DNA of 64,000 nt, taken from the NCBI GenBank assembly GCA_019635215.1, contig JAHBZZ010000014.1, forward strand, positions 1 through 64,000. The letters run 5' to 3'. The position numbers and the translations under genes are program-made. This stretch comes from Nitrosomonas sp. Lineage in GTDB: Bacteria; Pseudomonadota; Gammaproteobacteria; Burkholderiales; Nitrosomonadaceae. This document shows positions 37,988-46,417 of the stretch, one piece after another. The notes under the pieces are model-generated. The model did no database searches and was not told the origin of the DNA. It was given only the letters and a program-made list of their open reading frames with translations. Position 1 is the stretch's first letter. Each line of letters begins with the position of its first letter.

Positions 37988-39064
37988 TCAGCGTTTTAAA
38001 AACCATTCATCGGATACAGCCGTTTCCGGAAGATGACGCGACGCTGTTTTGAATAATAGTTCCAGAACACTGTCGTTACCTGCAAAGAGGCTTGTGGTAA
38101 ATACAGTTGCTTTGACTGCGCGCCGTGTGATTTTTACCTGTGTACCTTTTTTAAAATCACGATGTTTGTTGATTTTGTTCAACGTCAATACAGCCATGCC
38201 GATCGCCCACAAGCAGAATTTGCGTATGCCTTTCTCATGCAGTGGGAGCATACAGGTGTATGTCAATGCATTTTCCAGGTGTTTTTTTGCGATGCCGATG
38301 AGATCGCCGAGACCGTCTTCAAACCGTGTGTCTGAGTAATCAGAGCGAAGGTCTCTGAGCACAAATCCATGTGTCAGGAAAATATCCTGCGGCAACCAGC
38401 AGGCACCGCGCTTGCGGTCATCCCAGATATCTTTGAGAATATTCGTCATTTGCAAACCCTGCCCGAAGGATACCGCCAGCTTCATCAGCTCAGGCTTATT
38501 GCGCTTGATTGCCTCGGAATAATCACAGAACAGTTCCGTCAGCATCTCACCGACAACACCGGCAACATAATAACAGTACAGGTTCATGGCCGGTAAATCC
38601 TTGAGACCATCCAGGGTTTCGGTATCCTGAAAATCAGCCATCCCGCGGCTCATGATACGCACACAACGCTCGAGCGCTTTGCGTTGCGCCGTATTAAAGC
38701 TGTGGGTGACGCGGATAACGGCAGGGGTGTTTTTGATTAAATCATGTTCAGCCGGAATCGTATGCTCGGAAAGCAGCGGGTAAAGCGCATTGGCAAATTG
38801 TTCTGCCGCAATGTTTCCACAGACTACTTCGGAAAACATATCGGACAATTGGCGTGTTTGATCTATGGTCAATGCATTATCGTCTTCAATTGTATCGGTA
38901 ATCCGGCACAGTAAATAAGCATTGCCGATCACCTTCCTGAGCGCCGCTGGCAATTGCGGGATAGTCAGGGCGAAAGTCCGTGACACGCCATTTAAAATTT
39001 CATCCTGATACTGTGTATCAGCTAAACTGGGCGATTGATTGATCATGATGGATACATTGAACAT
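37988..39064 (-). CDS. Squalene/phytoene synthase family protein, probably squalene synthase
   Basis: This is predicted to condense two farnesyl diphosphates on the way to squalene and hopanoids, 358 aa. The first aspartate-rich motif is RITDTIEDD (54-62) and the second NILKDIWDD (208-216). YCYYVAGVVGEMLTELF lies between. The length and the single polypeptide fit the eukaryote-like squalene synthase form rather than the shorter HpnC/HpnD pair (about 280 aa). I chose ATG 39064 because GCAGG lies just upstream; a TTG at 39133 would add 23 residues. Neighbours lysA and hpnA are on the same strand. Confidence 0.85.
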   Translation of the reverse strand: MFNVSIMINQSPSLADTQYQDEILNGVSRTFALTIPQLPAALRKVIGNAYLLCRITDTIEDDNALTIDQTRQLSDMFSEVVCGNIAAEQFANALYPLLSEHTIPAEHDLIKNTPAVIRVTHSFNTAQRKALERCVRIMSRGMADFQDTETLDGLKDLPAMNLYCYYVAGVVGEMLTELFCDYSEAIKRNKPELMKLAVSFGQGLQMTNILKDIWDDRKRGACWLPQDIFLTHGFVLRDLRSDYSDTRFEDGLGDLIGIAKKHLENALTYTCMLPLHEKGIRKFCLWAIGMAVLTLNKINKHRDFKKGTQVKITRRAVKATVFTTSLFAGNDSVLELLFKTASRHLPETAVSDEWFLKR

Positions 39065-39137
39065 GGAACCTGCACATATTAATATTTTCCGTTCTGGAAT
39101 TGAAACAGATTTAAAACGGTTCCAGTCTGACAAGCGG

Positions 39138-40394
39138 TTAGGTTTGCAGAATGACTTCTGATGCGGTCAGTTGGTCAATGGTTTCACGTGCCCTGATCAG
39201 GTGGACGGTGTCGCCGTCCACCATGACCTCTGCTGCACGCGGGCGGGTATTATAGTTGGAACTCATGCTCATACCGTAAGCGCCCGCCGACATGACTGCA
39301 AGGAGATCGTCCGCTTCAAGAATGAGTTTGCGGTCATGGCCGAGAAAATCACCTGTTTCGCAGACCGGACCGACAATCTGATAATTGCATAAACTGCCTT
39401 TTCTTTTCAGGATCGGTAGGATTTGATGATAGGCCTTGTACAGAGAAGGTCGCATCAGATCGTTCATGGCGGCGTCGACAATGGCAAAATGACGCTCCGG
39501 CGTATGCTTGATGTAAGCCGTACGTGTCAATAACAAACCGGCATTTCCAACCAGAGAGCGACCAGGCTCTATGAGCAGGCGCAGTTTGAGCTGGCCTAAG
39601 GTTTTACGCAGTGCGGCAACATAATCGTGTATCGAAGGCAGTGCTTCGTTTGTGTAGCGTATACCCAGGCCTCCGCCCAGATCCAGATGGGTGATGTGTA
39701 AATTTTGAGCGCATAATCGGTTCAATAAACTGACCAGTTTTTCACCCGCCTGAACAAATGGATCCAGTTCGGTCAATTGCGATCCGATGTGGCAATCTAC
39801 ACCGATAAACTGGATATGCGGAAAAATATCCGTCGATAGATAGATTTGTTCTGCTTCTTCAATCGGGATGCCGAATTTGTTTTCTTTCAATCCGGTTGAA
39901 ATGTAAGGATGTGTTCTGGCGTCAACATCGGGATTAACCCGCAGGCTGACCGGTGCAGTCTTGTTCATCGCTGCGGCAATCTGATTGAGTAATTGCAGTT
40001 CTGCGATGGATTCGACATTGAAGCACAGAATATCGGAGGCCAATGCCATACGTATTTCATCCGCCATTTTTCCGACACCGGAGAAAACAACTTTACTCGG
40101 ATCTCCGCCTGCTTTAATCACTCTTTGTAATTCGCCACCGGAAACAATGTCGAATCCGCTGCCGAGCCGCGCGAGCAAATTCAGAACAGCAAGATTCGAA
40201 TTGGCTTTTACGGCATAACAAATCAGATGGTCGTCATTTGCAAAGGCGTGCTCAAATTCATGGTAAGTTTCCGTTAAAGCCGCCCTTGAATAAACATAGC
40301 AAGGTGTGCCAAATTTTTTGGCGATGGTTTCCAGTGATACAGATTCAGCATAAAGTATGTCTTGTTGATATTCGAATTGGGGAAAATCATTCAT
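39138..40394 (-). CDS. lysA: Diaminopimelate decarboxylase
   Basis: This PLP enzyme makes lysine from meso-diaminopimelate, 418 aa. The PLP-binding Lys63 is in CYAVKANSNL; DCHIGSQLTE and HLDLGGGLGI follow. The second-domain Cys in GPVCETGDFLGHD completes the active site across the dimer. It starts by ATGA overlap with the upstream lptM, a linkage seen widely in proteobacteria. dapC and dapD of the same pathway lie 14 kb away. Confidence 0.97.
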   Translation of the reverse strand: MNDFPQFEYQQDILYAESVSLETIAKKFGTPCYVYSRAALTETYHEFEHAFANDDHLICYAVKANSNLAVLNLLARLGSGFDIVSGGELQRVIKAGGDPSKVVFSGVGKMADEIRMALASDILCFNVESIAELQLLNQIAAAMNKTAPVSLRVNPDVDARTHPYISTGLKENKFGIPIEEAEQIYLSTDIFPHIQFIGVDCHIGSQLTELDPFVQAGEKLVSLLNRLCAQNLHITHLDLGGGLGIRYTNEALPSIHDYVAALRKTLGQLKLRLLIEPGRSLVGNAGLLLTRTAYIKHTPERHFAIVDAAMNDLMRPSLYKAYHQILPILKRKGSLCNYQIVGPVCETGDFLGHDRKLILEADDLLAVMSAGAYGMSMSSNYNTRPRAAEVMVDGDTVHLIRARETIDQLTASEVILQT

Positions 40395-40570
40395 TTTTCG
40401 TTTTCATCTTTCATAGTGGCGGCTGCAGGTGGCGTTGTCGGCGTCATTGATACCGTAGGTACTTCGGTATCCGGTATATAAAGCGGACCCTTGTTGCCGC
40501 AGGCTGCCAGTAAAATCAGTGTAAAAATGGCAATAGCAGGTATGAACGTTAATCGCATCAACAAACGCAC
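40391..40570 (-). CDS. lptM: Small lipoprotein LptM (YifL family)
   Basis: This 59-aa outer-membrane lipoprotein in E. coli helps maturation of the LptD translocon. The signal peptide ends in the lipobox LLAACGNKGPLYIP, whose CGNKGPLY is diagnostic. I place the start at GTG 40570: AGGAGAG ends 5 bp upstream, while more distant in-frame Met codons have no ribosome site. The rest is a Pro/Thr-rich tail. Its stop codon overlaps the lysA start, the usual neighbour of this gene. Confidence 0.88.
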   Translation of the reverse strand: MRLLMRLTFIPAIAIFTLILLAACGNKGPLYIPDTEVPTVSMTPTTPPAAATMKDENEK

Positions 40571-40776
40571 AGAAACTCTCCTTAAATTGTCAGATTCGGA
40601 TATTCGCATAAGCAATATCAGGATTCGCTTACCTTGTCATTATATTAATACCATTGACGCGTGTTGCCGTCAGACCGTGAAAATTGCCCGTGCTGTCAAT
40701 GGGGCATTATAAACAAAAGCAGAGGGTGTATGGACTGAACATCCAATTTTTCGGCTAAACGATAATCAACAGTAGG

Positions 40777-41397
40777 CTAGAAGTTGTCCACTGCAGAATT
40801 CAGCCATTCGACAAGTTCATTCATCAGCCGGTTGCTTGCGATGGTAAAACTGTCTACTGCACCGGCAGCATCGGCGGTTGCTGTTGCGTGGGACGTGCTG
40901 AAGATTTTCTGGGCAACCAGTCGGTGCGCATTGTTGACGAGGCTTGCACGGAAGCGTATGGATACATAACTGTCTGACAATGTGTTGAAGATCTGTGAAA
41001 ACTCTTCAATCTCGATGTGTAATTCATATTCCACGATAGCGACACTGCTGTCTTTGATGACCAGATGATGCGTATCAGCCGCAATTTTCTGCTTGATTTG
41101 CTGCGTCAGCAGAAATGCGGGTGGGGAAGACCATCGGCTGTTGGCGTAAGTATAGGATTGCGCAGCATTATGATAGGCGAGACGATAATGTATGGCCGGC
41201 GTATCCAGCCATGAAGGCGCTGTGATCTGCGGGATAAGTATTTTTTTTCCGTTTTTGACGATGTGCTGTTCCGGTCGTTCTACTGGTGAAGGGGCGTAAA
41301 CGGCAAAATTGTAAATTGCCGTGGAGGAATCCGGTTTGGGTATGACAGTGCATCCTGTCAGTAGCAGTAATCCAAGAATGACGGTTGATTTTTTCAT
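40777..41397 (-). CDS. ABC transporter auxiliary lipoprotein (PqiC/ABC_trans_aux type)
   Basis: This 206-aa lipoprotein has the lipobox LLLLTGCTVIP (Cys at 16). The body resembles the auxiliary lipoproteins encoded with MCE transporters: IPQITAPSWLDTPAIHYRL, SRWSSPPAFLLTQQIKQKI. It probably sits at the outer membrane and works with the MCE protein encoded just upstream, whose stop codon overlaps its ATG by 4 bp. It is the last gene of the four-gene set. Confidence 0.85.
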   Translation of the reverse strand: MKKSTVILGLLLLTGCTVIPKPDSSTAIYNFAVYAPSPVERPEQHIVKNGKKILIPQITAPSWLDTPAIHYRLAYHNAAQSYTYANSRWSSPPAFLLTQQIKQKIAADTHHLVIKDSSVAIVEYELHIEIEEFSQIFNTLSDSYVSIRFRASLVNNAHRLVAQKIFSTSHATATADAAGAVDSFTIASNRLMNELVEWLNSAVDNF

Positions 41398-42296
41398 CGA
41401 CTTTTTCCCGAAGGTGCAATAAAACCATCTTCACCGGGGCCGGGTAGAGATGGTGGTCGCCCGAATAAAAGCATCTGGGGGTTTTCTTCCAACTGCTGCA
41501 GAATGCGATCCAGGCTTTGTGAGTTGCGCATCAGGCCGTTACTGACTCTGCGCAGTTCCGGAATAGTGGTTGCCATTTCCTGCGCCGTTGTTGCCAAGCT
41601 GTCGATGATGCCGCCCTGTTCATTCACTTTTCGCATGGATAAATTGATTTCGGTAAGTAGATCGTCCAAATGCCCGACCAGAATGCTGGATTCCCGAGTC
41701 AAATGTGTAAATGATTCGAATCCGGGCTGTACATTATGCGCGATATCGTCAAAGTTTCGGGTTACTTTTTCAATGTTTCGCAGTATGTTTGAAACCTGCT
41801 CCTGATTATCATCATTGAGCAATTGGTGTACTTTGATGACCAGTTCATTGACATTATTGAGAATATTCTGGCCATAGCCGGTAACCTCGTCTAGCAGCGA
41901 AGGACGCATTGGAATTTGCGCTTCTTCGGGCAGCGTATCCGGAGAAATTTTAGCATCGTTTCTGAGCTGTAAATACGCCAGCCCGGTAATGCCCTGATAG
42001 CCCAGTTGCGCATAAATATTTTTGGGTAGTTTGATATTGCCGTCAATCGCGATATCGATAATAATCTGCTGCCCGTTTTCAGGATCAAAATAAATACGAT
42101 TGACTTTGCCGATATTGACGCCACGGTAATAGACGGATGCCTGCAGACTCAGCCCGGTGATCGATTCCTGGGTAACCACCCGATAGTGATGATAATCGAT
42201 TGCGTCACCTTTAAACCATTGGGCGACAACAAGTGCAGCGGCGCCCAGACAAATGACAAAAAGACCTGCCATAAGGGCATGTGCCCGGTTTTCCAT
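41394..42296 (-). CDS. MCE/MlaD family periplasmic lipid-binding protein
   Basis: This is the substrate-binding part of a lipid ABC transporter, 300 aa. One N-terminal membrane anchor (about 7-25) is followed by a single MCE domain (about 38-120, with GLSLQASVYYRGVNIGKV and GQIIIDIAI-type strands) and a long helical region (150-270) that in this class may form a needle. It is much longer than classical MlaD (about 180 aa), nearer the Mce/TGD-like single-domain type. Overlap with the lipoprotein gene and a 2-bp gap to the ATPase show one operon. Confidence 0.9.
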   Translation of the reverse strand: MENRAHALMAGLFVICLGAAALVVAQWFKGDAIDYHHYRVVTQESITGLSLQASVYYRGVNIGKVNRIYFDPENGQQIIIDIAIDGNIKLPKNIYAQLGYQGITGLAYLQLRNDAKISPDTLPEEAQIPMRPSLLDEVTGYGQNILNNVNELVIKVHQLLNDDNQEQVSNILRNIEKVTRNFDDIAHNVQPGFESFTHLTRESSILVGHLDDLLTEINLSMRKVNEQGGIIDSLATTAQEMATTIPELRRVSNGLMRNSQSLDRILQQLEENPQMLLFGRPPSLPGPGEDGFIAPSGKSR

Positions 42297-42298
42297 GA

Positions 42299-43075
42299 TT
42301 ATTCCCTGTTATCGATGAGTGGATGTTTATTGCGCATTGTCTTGAAAAAATTTGCGATGAAAGGATGAGGGTAGTGGCATATCTCCGCAAGCGTGCCTGC
42401 CGCGACAACCTTTCGATCAGCCAGTACCGCGATACGGTCTGACAAGGCAATCAGCGTATCAATATCATGTGTTACCATCACTATGGTTAAATCCAGTTCA
42501 CGGCGCATATCCAGAATCAGTTGTACGAAGCTTTCGCTCAATTCAGGATCCAGCCCGGCCGTGGGCTCGTCCAGAAACAATAACTCCGGATCCAATGCAA
42601 TTGCCCGTGCCAGTGACACGCGTTTGATCATGCCGCCGGATAAATTAGCCGGCATTTTGTACGCATGCTCCGGTTCGATGGCGACCATACTCAACTTGGT
42701 TAGTACGAGATTATGGATCGTTCGCTCATCCAGCACACGCAGTTCACGCATCGGCAGTGCGACATTGTCGTAAACAGTCAATGCGCTGAACAAGGCGCCT
42801 TGTTGAAATAATACACCGGTACGGTTACGAATGCTTTTACTGGATGCAACATCACAATTATAGCGTGCACTTCCAAAAATTTTGACGCTCCCGTGCGTCG
42901 GTTTTTCAAGACCCAGCATCTGGCGCAGCAGTGTTGTTTTACCACTGCCTGAACCGCCGACAAGCGTCAATATTTCTCCTCGTTTGACACGTAGATCCAG
43001 ATTCTGGTGAACGACATGCTGGCCAAATTGGGTGTGCAGTCCTTCAATTTCGATGATAAATGGTGTGTCATCCAT
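42299..43075 (-). CDS. MlaF-like ABC transporter ATP-binding protein
   Basis: This is the ATPase of the MCE lipid transporter, 258 aa from ATG 43075. Walker A is GGSGSGKTT, the signature is LSGGMIKRVSLARAI, and Walker B is LLFLDEPTAGLDP; the MIKR after the signature is typical of MlaF-type ATPases. I use this ATG because it follows the permease stop by 4 bp; longer forms from further upstream (up to 35 residues) would overlap the permease gene and lack a ribosome site. Confidence 0.92.
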   Translation of the reverse strand: MDDTPFIIEIEGLHTQFGQHVVHQNLDLRVKRGEILTLVGGSGSGKTTLLRQMLGLEKPTHGSVKIFGSARYNCDVASSKSIRNRTGVLFQQGALFSALTVYDNVALPMRELRVLDERTIHNLVLTKLSMVAIEPEHAYKMPANLSGGMIKRVSLARAIALDPELLFLDEPTAGLDPELSESFVQLILDMRRELDLTIVMVTHDIDTLIALSDRIAVLADRKVVAAGTLAEICHYPHPFIANFFKTMRNKHPLIDNRE

Positions 43076-43079
43076 AGCG

Positions 43080-44213
43080 TTACTTGATGATACCGACATC
43101 TGAAAAAACAATTGCGAAAATGGCGTCGATGATGATAACGATTGTAATGGATGTAACAACCGATGTCGTTGTGCCTTCACCGAGGCTTTCGGTATTTGGC
43201 CTGATTCTCAGGCCGAAATGACAGGCAATCAACGCGATGGCCATACCGCAGACGGCGCCTTTTCCAAGCCCCAGCCACAGATTTCCAATCGGCACCGACT
43301 CAGGCAGCGTATGCACAAAATAATGGTAACTGAGGCCCAGCTGGATTTCAGCGGCAACCATTCCGCCGATCAGCGCGATGGCGCTTGTCCAGAGCACAAG
43401 GAGCGGCATGGCGAGTCCCAGACCGATGATTTTGGGAAAAATCAAACGTTGACTATGCTGGATGCCCATCACAGTCAGTGCGTCGAGTTCCTGCGTGACA
43501 CGCATGACCCCGAGTTGTGCTGTCATCGATGAGCCGGAGCGGCCGGCGACCAGAATGGCGGCCAGCAGAGGCCCCAGTTCCCGGATAATGCTGATACCGA
43601 GAATGTTGACGATAAAAATGTCCGCGCCAAACATCTGCAATTGCTCGGAGGAGAGATAACTCAAGACGATTCCGATCAGGAACCCGACCAGCGCGGTTAT
43701 TCCCAAAGCCTGCATGCCGGTACGGTATAAATTGGCGGAGATTTCGCGCCATGGAATCAGAGCGGGATGGCGCAAAAAAAACAGACTGTCCAGTGCGAGC
43801 TGACCAACCATCATGATCATACCGAGCAGGTTTTCCCATAATAATAAAAACTGTCCGCCGATCGCCTGTATCGGCCAGAATGGGCTTTTTTTTCTGGATT
43901 CGGGTATTTCTGCAGGCAGATTTTCGATGCGCCTGAGCATTTTTTCATGTTCCGGGCGCAGGATTAAACGGTTCGGCCGTTTGGCACACCAGGCGTTCCA
44001 CAGCAGTACAATGCCCGCAGTATCCATGTGCTGGATCTGACTCAGATCCCAGCATATATCAGTGTTCCGGGCATGCCGGGAAAGCTCTCCGGACAACTGC
44101 CCGAATTTTTTATCCAGTGCGGCCAGCGTCAGATTGCCCGTGAGAACGAGGCGTTGAGAAGCGCCATCATCGACAAGTTGATACCAGTCGCTAACCGATT
44201 GTTGTGTGTTCAT
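43080..44213 (-). CDS. STAS-MlaE fusion permease of the MCE lipid transporter
   Basis: This is an inner-membrane permease of 377 aa. Residues 1-100 form a STAS/MlaB-like domain (ICWDLSQIQHMDTAGIVLL). Residues 115-375 form the MlaE permease, with the conserved RELGPLLAAILVAGRSGSSMTAQLG (core RELGPLLAAILVAGR) and a second set of helices. In E. coli the STAS protein MlaB is separate, so this is a natural fusion of the two roles. It is the first gene of the operon permease-ATPase-MCE-lipoprotein. Confidence 0.92.
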   Translation of the reverse strand: MNTQQSVSDWYQLVDDGASQRLVLTGNLTLAALDKKFGQLSGELSRHARNTDICWDLSQIQHMDTAGIVLLWNAWCAKRPNRLILRPEHEKMLRRIENLPAEIPESRKKSPFWPIQAIGGQFLLLWENLLGMIMMVGQLALDSLFFLRHPALIPWREISANLYRTGMQALGITALVGFLIGIVLSYLSSEQLQMFGADIFIVNILGISIIRELGPLLAAILVAGRSGSSMTAQLGVMRVTQELDALTVMGIQHSQRLIFPKIIGLGLAMPLLVLWTSAIALIGGMVAAEIQLGLSYHYFVHTLPESVPIGNLWLGLGKGAVCGMAIALIACHFGLRIRPNTESLGEGTTTSVVTSITIVIIIDAIFAIVFSDVGIIK

Positions 44214-44381
44214 AGGCAGTGCGGTCGCAGTCTGACTTTTTGATGCATAAGACGCTGAAAAGGGTAAAAAAGGCTTTTTCGTGCATGCGCTATTACGGAC
44301 GCATACTGTATATCAATTAACCTGCTGACTTCAAATAATTTCTGGAATTCTGAAAAGGAAAGATAAAAATGGTCGCAGAAG

Positions 44382-45959
44382 TTACCGTGCCTGTGCCATC
44401 TCAGTCCGGGATAACGCAGGATTGGTGGCAAAGTAATTCCGGATGCCGGAAAAAATCGCAGTCGCCATTTTGTTTTGATAAGTCTTGTTAATCAATTTCT
44501 TTTCTTCATGCGGATTGGTGATGAAAGCGGTTTCAACCAGAATGGAGGGAATGTCGGGCGATTTCAGCACGACAAAACCAGCCTGCTCGACCGTTTTTTT
44601 ATGTAATTGATTAATTCGGCCGATTTCCTGCAACACTAACTCCGCCAGCTTGACGCTGTCGTTAATTGTGGCACTCATCGATAAATCCAGAATAATCTCA
44701 CGCATATCACCCGATTTGCTAGCAATATCCACACCGCCAACCAGATGGTTGCTCGAATGATTGGCCTGTTTGGCGAGCCAGCTTGCAGTCGTCGATGTAG
44801 CACCGTGTTCTGACAACGTGTAAACCGAAGAACCTCTCGGATGCACCTTTTCACTGCCGTCGGCATGAATGGAAACGAACAGATCGGCCTTGTGCTTGCG
44901 CGCTATGGCCTGGCGTTGATTAAGATTCAGGTAATAGTCGCCATTACGCGTCAGGATGGCACGCATGTTCGGTTCTTTATCAATGATCGATTTAAGTTTT
45001 CTGGAAATGGCGAGCGTAATATCCTTTTCTTTCGTACCTTTGCCATTTTTGGCGATTGCGCCCGGATCGTGGCCACCGTGTCCCGGATCGATGGCAATGG
45101 TGATGATTCTTTGTGCCGCAGGCGTTTGTGTCCGGGACTGAGATTGAGCAGGCTTGCGCAACTGCGCCGCTGCATAGCTTTCCGGATAATTCCGTGCGAT
45201 TATCTGTGGCGCAGCGTTTTGTGCCTGTTGCGGTTGATGTATCTGTTGTGTTTGTTGTACCTGTGGAGACTGTTCTGACTGCTGTTGTTGCGGGCGCGAT
45301 GGCTTCGGCGGCAGGGGTGGTCGTGCCGAGAGCGTAGGGTTAATCAGTGTGGCCACCAGATGGTCGAGTGCATCGGTTTCGCGGATTGTTTTACGGGTGG
45401 TGGGCGATGTTTTTTGATGATGCTTGTGATCATTTTCAACAACAGCTGCTTTGTCCGGATGATAAATATCCAGTATTAATTGATAACCATGGTCGTTTTT
45501 AGGATCTATGACAGCCGTGCGTGGCACAACATCAGCCTTGAGATCCAATACTACACGAATGATATGCGGTTGAAACCGGCCATAACGGATACGTTCAATG
45601 TGGGGGTCAGCCGGGCTGATTTTGCCGGGTAAGGATTTGATGGCATCATTGAGCGGAATATTGATCAGATCGACGACGATGCGGCCCGGATTACTCAGTA
45701 TACTTAATTCGTACTGTATCGGCCTGCGGGACTCTAGAGTGATACGTGTATAGTCCCCGGTCAGTGCGACGCGCGCTGTAGTAATGCCGGTGCCTGAAGC
45801 CGAAACAGGGGAGCTGTTCAGCGAAAACAGAAAAAACAGACAAATCAGGAAGACGGCCCAGTACTGAAAATGGCGTGCGGCAATGATATGCAATGCAGTA
45901 GCGTTGCTGAACGTCATTGCGATTATATTTCTGCTTGTCTCGGCCATTGCTGTAGACAT
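44382..45959 (-). CDS. amiC: N-acetylmuramoyl-L-alanine amidase with AMIN domain (AmiC type)
   Basis: This periplasmic hydrolase splits peptidoglycan at the septum during cell separation, 525 aa. A long signal region (hydrophobic 33-48) is followed by an AMIN domain (about 55-165), a Gln/Pro-rich linker (200-265) and a zinc Amidase_3 domain (from 288). The zinc ligands are in IAIDPGHGGHDPGAI, GTKEKDITL and FVSIHADGS, and the catalytic Glu is in VETAFITNPHEE. ATG 45959 has AGGAG 5 bp upstream, so I keep it though it overlaps tsaE by 37 bp. Confidence 0.92.
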   Translation of the reverse strand: MSTAMAETSRNIIAMTFSNATALHIIAARHFQYWAVFLICLFFLFSLNSSPVSASGTGITTARVALTGDYTRITLESRRPIQYELSILSNPGRIVVDLINIPLNDAIKSLPGKISPADPHIERIRYGRFQPHIIRVVLDLKADVVPRTAVIDPKNDHGYQLILDIYHPDKAAVVENDHKHHQKTSPTTRKTIRETDALDHLVATLINPTLSARPPLPPKPSRPQQQQSEQSPQVQQTQQIHQPQQAQNAAPQIIARNYPESYAAAQLRKPAQSQSRTQTPAAQRIITIAIDPGHGGHDPGAIAKNGKGTKEKDITLAISRKLKSIIDKEPNMRAILTRNGDYYLNLNQRQAIARKHKADLFVSIHADGSEKVHPRGSSVYTLSEHGATSTTASWLAKQANHSSNHLVGGVDIASKSGDMREIILDLSMSATINDSVKLAELVLQEIGRINQLHKKTVEQAGFVVLKSPDIPSILVETAFITNPHEEKKLINKTYQNKMATAIFSGIRNYFATNPALSRTEMAQAR

Positions 45960-46417
45960 TGTTCTCCTGTTCGGGTATTAGCGAAAATGGTAACGTTCCG
46001 GCCGGATTCAAGAATCTGAAGATTGATTGTGATATCTGCTTCGGGCAGCAGCCCTGATGCTTTTTCCGGCCATTCAATCAGGCAAATCGAGTGTGCGTTG
46101 AAGTGCTCCCGGAAGCCTGCCTCTTCCCATTCATAGGGATCATTGAAACGATAAAAATCAAAGTGATACAAGTATAACCTAGAAAAATTATAGATTTCAA
46201 CTAAATTATAAGTGGGACTTTTGACTGCCTGTTGATGGCCGAGTCCGTGTAAAATACCGCGCACCAGCGTCGTTTTACCGGCGCCCAGATTACCGTTGAG
46301 AAAAACGATCAGTCCGGGCTGTAAAACAGCTGCGATTTTTTTACCCAGAGCCAGTGTATCTGCCTCATTGGCAAGAAAAAAAGTTAAGTCTGAATCTGAA
46401 TGATGAGTACCGCGCAA
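45923..46417 (-). CDS. tsaE: tRNA threonylcarbamoyladenosine biosynthesis ATPase TsaE
   Basis: This P-loop ATPase is required with TsaB and TsaD for t6A modification of tRNA, 164 aa. The P loop is GNLGAGKTTLVRGIL, followed by SPTYNLVEIY and the YHFDFYRF and EWPEKA motifs. The start is TTG 46417, with a perfect AGGAGG 7 bp upstream; the much longer open frame beyond it is antisense to queG and is not real. The gene is followed by amiC (37-bp overlap), a tsaE-amidase order common in proteobacteria. Confidence 0.93.
   Translation of the reverse strand: MRGTHHSDSDLTFFLANEADTLALGKKIAAVLQPGLIVFLNGNLGAGKTTLVRGILHGLGHQQAVKSPTYNLVEIYNFSRLYLYHFDFYRFNDPYEWEEAGFREHFNAHSICLIEWPEKASGLLPEADITINLQILESGRNVTIFANTRTGEQCLQQWPRQAEI

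Noticed and set aside
40395-40776. Lysine riboswitch upstream of lysA
   Set aside because: lysA is translated from an overlap with lptM, and the leader shows no long structured region of the kind needed.
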